Shown here piece by piece: positions 55,601 to 64,000 of a stretch of DNA of 64,000 nt. A program made the position numbers and the translations under genes. The stretch covers positions 2,313,201 to 2,377,200 of the forward strand of contig OX419342.1 of the NCBI GenBank assembly GCA_948470475.1, given 5' to 3'. Position 1 is the stretch's first letter. The number at the start of each line of letters is the position of its first letter. The notes under the pieces were generated by a model that made no database searches, was not told where the DNA came from, and was given only the letters and a program-made list of their open reading frames with translations. The stretch comes from Galaxea fascicularis. Its lineage: Eukaryota; Cnidaria; Anthozoa; Scleractinia; Euphylliidae.

Positions 55601-58147
55601 TCTTTCCAAATTTCTCTTTTGAAATATTCTACTCACGTGGCGGGATCGATTTCCTCTCCTTCCTCGTTATATTCCACCACAACAATCTGTCCGGTGTTGC
55701 GGTCTCTTTTTTCTTGCTTCCCTTTCTTAACCCCACCCATCCCCCAACGTGCCACGCGAGCACCCTTTCGTCTGAGACCCATGAGGGCCTTGAGAGCTCC
55801 CAGGCCCAGCAGTATGCCCACGATGCTAGCGATACCACCAGGAGTGGTGAGGAATTTGAAAATTTTGCCGATTTTCTTAACATAGTTTTTGATCTTCGTC
55901 CATAGATCAATGGCGCCACCGAAGTCCAACCCACTCTCGGTCGGTTTTTCCTCGTCCCAGTCTCTGTCGTCTCTTTCCACGCACTCAAATCCGCCTTCGT
56001 AGCACTGAGGAAAAACAGTAAGTTGTCACCTACACAAACCATGGTACAGTGACGCAAACGACGCAACGAACTAATTGGTGATAGACGCAAGAACGCTTAA
56101 TAGGCTGCATGCACGGAAAAACAAGAGAAGAAGGGAAATACTTGGGTAACGGACACAATAGGGCAGTTCAGTATTGTTTGTGAGTCATTCTATTTTGATT
56201 GGGTGTTTCCTTGGCTTTTGTTCCTTCTGATTTACTTCATCTGTATCTTCTACTCGAATTTAATGCAGAGAAGTGTGCATTTCAACCAATTCTAGAACCA
56301 AAACCAAAACGAGCACGAAATTAAGGCACTACCTCAATGGTTCTGTGCGAGGCAATATCGGCAATATCGGCAATATCACCGAAAAGCGTTTTTGATTAGT
56401 TTAAGACATTTCAATATTTTTCTCACAACTTTCTAACGGCTTCTGTTTGCACTAACCAATGAAAAGGTGTGAATCGGGTCGACGGCGGCGTTAAAAAGGT
56501 GCGGGGGATGTTGTGAAACTAGTAAACAAACATGGCGGCGAATTCCACCGGTTTGTTGTCTTTTCATCGGTCACTTCAAATAGCGTCCATCCAAAGATTG
56601 ACTCAAAATATGTCGAAACGTTGTCAACAAAAAATTATCATGCTCTGGCTACACGGAAAGGATACCTACACTGCAACCGCATCCCGCAGCACAAACACAT
56701 GGTGCTGTGGTAGTGAACGTCACGTTAGCACTATCGACCATCTTATGTCGAGAATCAAACAACCTCACTGTGAAAACAAAAATCAACAAAATGTTAACTG
56801 TTGCCTTAAGTTGTGGTAAAGCTGTTTTGGAAACGATTGATTTAACTTCATGACTCAATTTTCAAACTCATCACAGAAATGATCTCTTAAACAATGCTGT
56901 CGTTTTAAATTCACAAACAAACAAGACCCCACAGTACCCCTTCGCGTACTGCAAAGGTCGAAAATGCGAGCAGGTTCTGGGCGGGGCAAGGGGTGGGGAG
57001 GGTAGGGGGCGCAAATGTCTTATACCTTTTCTTTTCTTACGGGCGCCTGCTCGCAGGCTACCCCTTACAGTTCACACTATGGATCCCCACTCCCCCCACT
57101 CCCTTTAGGAAATACTGACGTAACTCTTACCAACACAGTAGTTATTGCCCCCTTTTAAACCATACGCGTGGATACCAAACGTAAACAAGTGAGTCTTCTG
57201 CGGGTTTATAGACAAAGACTTTTCTCGGAATTTTCCTATCGCACCCGAACACTCTGATATCACAACCTTCAAAACGAGAAAAGATAAATTAGTATGTTAG
57301 AAATAGTTTACAAGTGAGTAGATGCTTCCTAAGAGGTCATAATTTTATATACAGATCTTGGTTAGACAGTGCTGAATACGTGTGAATGCCTAAAGCCATC
57401 AGTACGTGTGTTAACACAATGTTAACAAAAAGTGAAAAACGCCAACTGGCAAACTATTTGAGTTTTCTGTTTATTGGCAGTTTTCAGATTCCTCTTTGTC
57501 ATGTAAAGCTAACAAACAAGGGTTTCATTTTGAGACGGCTGCGGCGAATTTAGCCGCATTCTCTGGTCAAATGTCCACGGCCTCAGGGAATTTATAGTTA
57601 GCTACTTGGAATTCATCACAAGCCCACACAATCATTAGCAATAACGTAGTAGAATTGAATTCTGTTCTCTGAATACTTCCTTTCTGAAAGCGTTCGCTTA
57701 ACTATGTATGGCTTCAAATTTCCCCAATTCTTCGCATCTTAAATGTATCTTTTCCGGGCGGGGAGGGAGCACAAAGTCCCCACGGGCCCCGCTGACTTCG
57801 ACCACTCGCACCACTTTTTTCAAATTCAAACAAACAGCATTAAAAACTGAAACAAACAGAATTTGCTTACAGAGAAATCCGCGGTGACGTAGCCAGTATT
57901 CTGAACAACAACGTATAAATGCCCATCTTTAGACAAAGCTTCGAAATCTTGGGCGTAAGCTTTGAGGATCTTACCAGAAGCTCTTAAATTGAATAAAAAA
58001 TAGTACAAATAGTGACAAAGGCAAGCATATAGAATGATGCGACTTCACTTGAAATGATGTAAGGAAACTATGACTTTAAAGCCGCGGTTACAGAGCAGTC
58101 ATTATTGAAAATGTTTTCATCATCATTATCATCATCACCACCATCAC

Positions 58148-58189
<42 letters not shown>

Positions 58190-58291
58190 TATCACCATCA
58201 ATCCATCATCATCATCATCATCATCGTCGTCGTCGTCGTCGTCATTGTCATCATCATCATCACCATCATCATCACCACCACCATCATCATC

Positions 58292-58325
<34 letters not shown>

Positions 58326-61300
58326 TCATCACCATCAATCTATCATTATCATTGTCACCGTCGTTGTCATCGTCATCACCAATTCAATCACTATTACCAT
58401 TATCACTTACATCATTACTATCATCATTATTTATTTATCCATACTCATTTATGCTTGCAAGGGCGATGCGACTTTTTCGAAACCTCGAGTCGCCCAAGCG
58501 ATGCCAAAAATTGCTTTTGTAAGCACGGTTATTCTACTGATGGCCAAGTATCTTCATTAAGTATAAATATCATTTATTTACCCACAATGCGCCAAGGAGT
58601 ATGACAATACTCGTTTGAAAGCACTCGGCGTAACAAAATGGTACAAAAGTAGAAACGAGAGAAAAAGAAAAACTAGAATAAAATAATATATATAGACACA
58701 CAAATGAGTAAATAAATAGGTAAAAAAAATCAAATCCGACCTGTTATAAATCAGGATAATATCGTCAGCGCTGATCTGCAGCGTCACCATACTCGTCATA
58801 ACCTCATCGACCTCGTAAGTCAGCATGAACTCTTTCTTTCCGCCTTCTTTGGGACGATTTTTCACGCCGATCAACTTGCCAAACTTTTCGGGAAAATACA
58901 GCGGTGTTACGCCTTGATTGCGACGAACCTTGACGCAATAAAGGAAAATAAATTTGGGAGCACGCAGTGAGACAATTTTGACAGGCAGGTAGATTTTTTC
59001 AATAAAAGGGTTGTGGTTCTTCATCGTGGTAGTTACAGTAATAATAGTGTCTTATCGTTGGTCTCACGATGTAGTCACTTGAGATGTAAATCGCGACGTT
59101 TCGACTGACATAAGCCAGTTTAAATATTCATTTTTGATCGATCTAGCCACTGAGCTTTCGATCCTTCTGGTAAAAACCTTTACTTGTGTTAATATATTAC
59201 TCAACTGCATTCTTTTAATCAAGAACTGCTGCTGCTCCAAGTGACCGCTTCGGTAGAACACAATGTGACTAACCTGGTCTTCAGTGAAATAGTGATATGG
59301 TTGATTATTTAAACACCTATAAAATAAAAAAATCAAAATTCAGTTTTTACTGTTTGGAGTTTTAAAATGCAAATCCGGTCGCCATATTGGACGAGTTAGG
59401 GAGAAAAGGAAAACACCTTTATCCCATCTCTCCTTTACCCCCTCCCCTCCCCTCCCCCTCCCCCCTCCCCCTCGGCTTCGTCACTCGCCCGAGATCTTCC
59501 ACTAACTCGTCCAAGAAGGCGAAAAACATTCTATCTTGTACTTACGAATCTTTTTTCTGTTGGCAGCCAGCAGGTTGTTGATTCCTAAACGCAGTGTAAG
59601 TGACGCCAATCTTGTCGCATTCATGAGGCCCACTAGGCTTGTAGTTTACTTCGTGTTTGTCGATTATCATGTAATCTCTGGGTCCGTTCTAAAGATCAAC
59701 ACAGTAGGGACCTTCGGATTTGAGTACAAGTACGAGATCGACTACGGGGGGGGGGGGGTGTCAATCCCCTATAAAAATGACGGAGGTGCTTGTCGGAAAA
59801 CAACCCTTAAATGTACCAGAATCTCGTTTTGTAAAAACTTAAGGTACCGCGACGACTCTGCCAGCGGTCATATTAGGTTTTAGCACCCTGAGCGGCACCA
59901 ATACACAAATTTTTCCCTCTGAAAGGTATGACGAGCATCCCCGTCATTTTTATAGGGAAGTTTCCCACCCCCCACCCCCCGGGGGGGAAGGGGGACTGGT
60001 ACGAATACGAATATCTAGTTTCAAACCAGTCACCTCTCCTGAACCTTCACTATTCTTTGGAAGAGTGAGATTGTAGAAACGAGATTGGTGTCACTAGTAA
60101 TCGTTGTCTTACTCGTACTCAATCTCGAACACCGAGATGGTAATCAGGATGCAGGTACGTGAGGAACGGATGTATGTGTTGTATCCAAAACAGTCGTTTT
60201 TCATAAAACTCACAAAGGGAGTGATAAATATACATTTTAAGGGGTGAACTTTTTTTAGTCTGAATTTCCACCAATAACGTGTTAATTGTGTCATGTTACT
60301 CGCATATTCACGAATTTCACTTACCACTACTTGTGCGTGAGCCTTGGGGTCAATTTTATCACTGATATACGGAATAAAAAGAAACTTTTCCGTCAGAGTT
60401 GGGAACTGTCTGTGGGTTTGGAATTCGCCAATGTAACTTGCAAGAAGCTGGAAAATTAATCACAAAAAGCGAGAAAATATAAGGTAAAGCAACGTCTCTT
60501 TCCTATTTTCAAGTTAAGTTCCTTGCGTGGTTTTGGCGTCCACTTCTTTGCGCTACTTTAAACTTTTTCTTGGAGCTACTAATTACATCAGGCAAAAAGA
60601 CATTATAGAAAATGCTATCTACTCGGAAATCTTCAATTCGCACATAATGAACATATAGAATTATTTCATATGTTTCACTCACTCACTGTTCACTGGTGTC
60701 TGTAATAGGAACTTGAGCAATTCGCGATTGTTGGGTGTTTGCTTTACCTCGCTCTGTGATTGGTTGACAAAACTCGCGCCACTTTCTCAGCCAATGAGAA
60801 GCAAAACCAATCGTGAGCTACACGCGCGCATTTTCCCGCGCTTGGCGCCGGTTGCATGCAATCATGTCAAATTCTGATTGGTTCACTGAGCTCTCTGCCT
60901 CATTTGTGATTGGTTAGCATAATTGCTTTGGTTTTGGTTTCACGACACTCCATTAACTGTTATTTCAACTAAATTGAAACACTAACCCATTGTGGGTCTC
61001 GGAGGCAGTATAGTCATCTTAAGGTGGCTGGTACCAGTTTTCAGCTTTTTCACATAGTGAACTTTGATACGAGGAATAAAAAGGCAAACCCTCGCCATAA
61101 AAACACTTAACCATGATTAAATTAGGCCCGGTTCAAACGTCGAACTTTTCATGCGCCGAATCTAATGCATAAAGTATTTCAATGTATTTTCGGAAAGACA
61201 TCAAGGGTCACATTTAATTCGACCTCTGGATCAACGTCGAATTTTAATTTATTTGAGTCGACCCAAATACGCATTTGATTCGGCGCATGAAAAGTGCGAC

Positions 61301-63878
61301 GTTTGAACTGGGCCTTACACATTTAGTTGTTGACCAAAATAATTTCGTCATCAGCTGTTACCATGGTAACTTATGGCACTTATAACTTGAAATTTTTCAC
61401 GGTGACCCCCCTAGCTATTTTTTAACACAATAACTTCTTCAAATCTCGCTCAGCTCGTTGAAAAGGTGTCGCGCAAGCTGATGGTCCCGCTCCCCACGCG
61501 AGGGAAACTGCTACCAGCCACCTTAAGGAGTGAAAAACATGTTGCCTTCCTAACGCAAACATTATGTTTCCCTGTTTGTGTATCCTAATTTCTCCAAGCC
61601 CCTTTATTGTTTCAACCGTTCAAAGCACACTTCCCCTTCTTACCCCTCGTGCGGTTTTTTTTCCGTATCAAGAGAATGAAAAGTTCGACCAAGACGGAAA
61701 ATTATGTGCAACACAACATATTTTACTCACCCTTCCGTACTTGCCTCTTCCCATCCGTACATGGGGTCCAATGACAATTTCCCCACCAGGCACCCACTTG
61801 GGTTTCGTCACATCACCTTCTTTCGCTGTGACTTGATCGTAGGTTTTCACGTGAATGCCGAATTCCATTTCCCATCTCCCGAGCTCATTTACAGTGTACC
61901 TGGCATGAAAAGGTGGATACCGTATTCACGCTGCAAAATATTTAACTCCGGAAGGAAGGAAGGAAGGAAGGATAACTTTATTTATACACGGTAGTTCCAT
62001 CAGCTTAATTAATTGTTACTACTAACTCACTATCTACTTAATTACAATCACCAGAGAATAAAAAATAAAAATAGTAAAAAAATAATAATATAGGCTGCTT
62101 TTCTTGGAGGCCGTGTTTAAAATCTTATTTAACAACTTAAAACTTACTCAAAACAGATAATTCAAGGCAGTTGTTATTTAACCAGAGAATATCGTGGGAA
62201 CATAAAGTCGTAGTTAAGGCCGCTAGTGGCCCGTTTGGCTGCTGAAACCATGTCTAGTTGTAACTTCAGTGGCGCTAAAACTAGACCACAAATTCCACAA
62301 AACTTGAGGACTGAGAAAAGGCCTTTACATTTAATGTAAGGTTGCATAGGCTACACCTATGAAAGGCACTTACCATAAGTCATCGTATTTCATACAGTGC
62401 GCAGCAGCCTGTGCCTTGGTAAACACTTTACACGAGAGTCCAGCACGGCTGAATGGAGTACTGTGTTTGAATGAACCCCTCCATTTGTCCTGTTCACTGC
62501 ACCAACAGCAAAATCCCTTTGCAAAACAAAACAAACAAACAAAACGGTGGGAAACGGCGCCATTCTCAACGTTTGTAGCGTAACCTATAACGTCTGTAAC
62601 AAGGATGATAACGATGACGATAGCGAAAAAACGATAATGATGACGATGACTGAGGGATGTTTGGCTTTTGCTTGAGAAAAACCGGAGAACCCAGGGAAAA
62701 ACCTCTCAGAGCAGAGTAGAGAATCAACAAACTAAACCCACTTATGACGCCGAGTCCGAGAATCGAACCCGGGACACACTGGCCCATTTTTATACTAGAG
62801 ACGCATTATCCGTCCAGGCGACTTATGCGTCTTCCATTTTATCCGACTAGTGTAAAGACGGGAGGAACTATATGAGACGTATTATCCGTCTGGACGACTT
62901 TGGGCAAACATATGTACTTCATCTGGTTATGCCGGCGTCTCCAGTATAAAGACGGGCACAAGACGACTTATGCGTCCAGACGAACTCTCGCTCGAAATTC
63001 GTCGTTCAAGACGAATCACGAAGGATAGTTCGTCTAGACGCCTTATGCGTCTTGTGCCCGTCTTTATACTGGAGATGCATAACCAGACGAAGTACATATG
63101 TTTGCCCAAAGTCGTCCAGACGGATAATGCGTCTCTAGTATAAAAACGGCCATTGGTGGAGGGCGATCGCTCTAACCACTGCACCAACCCTGCTCGCCAG
63201 TTTCTTTAACATGAAGAATGTTTGCGAGCTGTCCAGTGTCTAAAGTACTATGAACAGTGTTAAAACAAAGAAAAAGAAAAAAAAACTTGCCATCGTGCAC
63301 TCACGTTCTCGAGAAAACCCAAAATTTCACGTTGTTGTTTTGCAGAGGACAGCAAAGAAACGTACCAAAATCTAAAACGCACGTGCAAAGCGCCGGATTG
63401 TTTTTACTCATCAAGGCCATTATTTCTCGTTGATGATGGTGGTGGTTTATAAAACATTTACAAAATTAATTCAAGGATTGGCTGCACAACGTGAATAGGT
63501 GGTTTGCAGCCAACTCTTGAGACACAGATAACAATGGTGAAATGTACAAATGCTGGTTGACGAACAAGACGAGTTAATGAGAGATCTATTGTTTACCTCC
63601 ACCAGCATGGCGGCGATGACGTAACGTGAAAACCACCTAGAGCAACCAATAAGGTGCGTATTACATCGTAATCAACAAAGATATCTTCCCTCACTTATCA
63701 CTTTAACTGATCACGTATCTACCTGGCTGTCCCATATTTTGTTCCCCTCCGCATCTTGGTCAAAGCCACAAGTCGATTCTTCAGAATCCCAGATGTCGTC
63801 ACAGAGATTGCGTGACCCGGTGACGAGAGCACCATTGTCACTGATTTTCACCTTCTCCACCGGCTTGTTATTAACGGT
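52616..63878 (-). CDS. HAP2: HAP2/GCS1 gamete membrane fusogen, 5' end outside the window
   Basis: Mediates merger of gamete plasma membranes; a class II fusogen fold. Exons in coding order: 63723-63878, 62374-62516, 61731-61899, 60325-60447, 59546-59688, 59274-59316, 58741-58928, 57871-57982, 57131-57266, 56670-56767, 55637-56004, 54513-54996, 54225-54365, 52616-52762; phases all close, giving 816 residues. Diagnostic pieces: GFDQDAEGNKIWDSQ joined to GFCCWCSEQ; the HAP2-GCS1 core HECDKIGVTYTAFRNQQPAGC joined to CLNNQPYHYFTEDQ and VRRNQGVTPLYF; then NTGYVTADFS and a Cys-rich stretch (CVCAAGCGCS). Two hydrophobic segments follow (about 493-514 and 573-591, the second with a CCC cluster just after), then about 215 tail residues over three exons. 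Signal peptide and first exons are missing. The last two exons are supported by phase only. It is tail-to-tail with TADA2B. Confidence 0.93.
53402..53583. mobile_element. TA-flanked MITE in the last HAP2 intron
   Basis: Inverted arms of about 80 bp start GGCCCTTTGCAGTT and run through ACCATG/GAGAGCAAACTGCCCA to CATCCAAAACAAA. TA flanks both ends (53,400-53,401; 53,584-53,585). No coding capacity. Confidence 0.85.
54048..54148. repeat. partial copy of the 8.94 kb MITE family
   Basis: TTGCGTTCACAACCGACTGCG...GATCAT...TTGATTTCATTTCC aligns with the right arm and tail of the element at 8,939-9,087. Only one arm is present. Confidence 0.65.
58105..58345. repeat. long (CAT/CAC/CGT)n trinucleotide array
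   Basis: About 240 bp of interrupted ATC/ACC/GTC triplets, reading as poly-Ser or poly-His in plus-strand frames. It lies in a HAP2 intron, so it is not coding. Confidence 0.95.
60745..60935. repeat. dispersed repeat with several CCAAT boxes, copy 2
   Basis: Second copy of the element at 21,638-21,785, in the same orientation: CTGTGATTGGTTGACAAAAC, CCAATGAGAAGCAAAACC, TTTTCCCGCGCTTGGCGCCG, ATTCTGATTGGTTCACTGA. Lies in a HAP2 intron. Confidence 0.7.
61125..61314. mobile_element. PIF/Harbinger-type MITE with TTA duplication
   Basis: Inverted ends GGCCCGGTTCAAACGTCGAA and GGCCCAGTTCAAACGTCGCA extend about 45 bp (TTTTCATGCGCCGAATC). TTA flanks both sides (61,122-61,124; 61,315-61,317), the three-base TWA duplication of Harbinger elements. 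No coding capacity; in a HAP2 intron. Confidence 0.85.
61950..61971. repeat. (GGAA)n microsatellite
   Basis: Five tandem GGAA units 51 bp upstream of a HAP2 exon on the opposite strand. Confidence 0.9.
62590..63199 (-). mobile_element. tRNA-derived SINE, interrupted by a MITE
   Basis: On the minus strand the head reads GGTTGGTGCAGTGGTTAGAG (Pol III A box, 63,170-63,189) and, after the interruption, CCCGGGTTCGATTC (B box). The body continues GACTCGGCGTCATAAGTGGG, then TTGATTCTCTACTCTGCTCT, a form I recognise from coral SINEs, and ends in an ATC/GTC-type tail. The A-box and B-box halves are separated by the MITE at about 62,785-63,147, so this copy cannot be a working Pol III promoter. It is not a tRNA gene. 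It lies in the first HAP2 intron seen here. Confidence 0.85.
62785..63147. mobile_element. palindromic MITE nested in the SINE
   Basis: Ends TTTTTATACTAGAGACGCAT facing each other. The arms continue through ATTATCCGTCTGGACGACTT and AAACATATGTACTTC, with the fold centre near 63,005. GGCC flanks both sides, a possible four-base duplication. The left arm contains an extra partly duplicated terminal block (62,790-62,880). Confidence 0.8.
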
Positions 63879-64000
63879 CTGAAATAACAGTCGGAAAAAT
63901 ATACCAAAATTATAAACGATCTAACTAGTAACGAAAAGATTATATATTTATTAAAAGTCAAAGTCCACGCGGTTTAAAATAAACTGGAATTAGGGTCAAC

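Noticed and set aside
58105..58604. Plus-strand ORFs rich in Ser or His
   Set aside because: They are translations of the (CAT/CAC)n array in a HAP2 intron, with no splice context.
58929..59024. 5' extension of the HAP2 exon to about 59,024 (PFIEKIYLPVKIVSLRAPKF)
   Set aside because: The frame is open but the family sequence resumes at VRRNQGVTPLYF. The AG at 58,929-58,930 gives the phase and the expected join to the preceding exon.
62750..63199. tRNA gene suggested by A and B boxes
   Set aside because: The boxes are about 400 bp apart because of a MITE, and the downstream body matches a SINE. No tRNA cloverleaf with acceptor stem is present.

Overview
The window is eukaryotic and intron-rich, and looks like an anthozoan cnidarian, most likely a stony coral. 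The reasons are short AG/GT-bounded exons in AT-rich introns, a HAP2/GCS1 gamete fusogen (retained in cnidarians, absent from vertebrates), a tRNA-derived SINE whose body I recognise from coral genomes, and a dense load of short inverted-repeat MITEs. The species cannot be fixed from sequence alone. No bacterial operons, CRISPR arrays, rRNA genes or intact tRNA genes were seen.

Layout. 1-1.8 kb: no gene. 1.8-2.8 kb (-): intronless class A GPCR. 2.8-10.7 kb: no convincing gene. 10.8-13.5 kb (-): PIAS-like SUMO E3 ligase with SP-RING and two SUMO-interacting motifs; the middle of the gene model is uncertain. 13.5-20.2 kb: gene-poor, with one possible 62-residue membrane peptide. 20.2-29.1 kb (-): a 15-exon, 821-residue coiled-coil protein resembling CCDC170. 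It shares a compact divergent promoter, carrying an RFX X-box-like site, with HSBP1 (+, 29.8-30.05 kb). 30.8-40.2 kb: a rearranged block with two intronless paralogous PLP aminotransferases (33.4 kb +, 38.9-40.1 kb -), an inverted internally deleted copy, a broken 5' copy, and several nested transposon remnants. 41.7-51.9 kb (+): complete 20-exon TADA2B, every exon phase closing, with a TISU-like start site. 52.6-63.9 kb (-): HAP2/GCS1, 14 exons in phase, with the 5' end beyond the right edge and the 3' end facing TADA2B.

Functional view. The neighbours belong to unrelated systems: signalling (GPCR), SUMOylation (PIAS), microtubule/cilium biology (CCDC170-like), heat-shock regulation (HSBP1), amino-acid metabolism (aminotransferases), SAGA-type chromatin acetylation (TADA2B) and gamete fusion (HAP2). 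Only CCDC170-like/HSBP1 look co-regulated, by a shared promoter.

The most interesting items are: HAP2 with two hydrophobic segments and a long multi-exon C-terminal tail; the intronless aminotransferase cluster with a fold-back duplication centred on a MITE; an X-box-like site in the shared promoter; nested elements (a MULE-like element holding a TA-type MITE, a SINE split by a MITE); and an unexplained acidic ORF retained in two diverged copies. No wholly new system is proven. Exon limits were read by eye and the work needs RNA-seq and homology searches to confirm.
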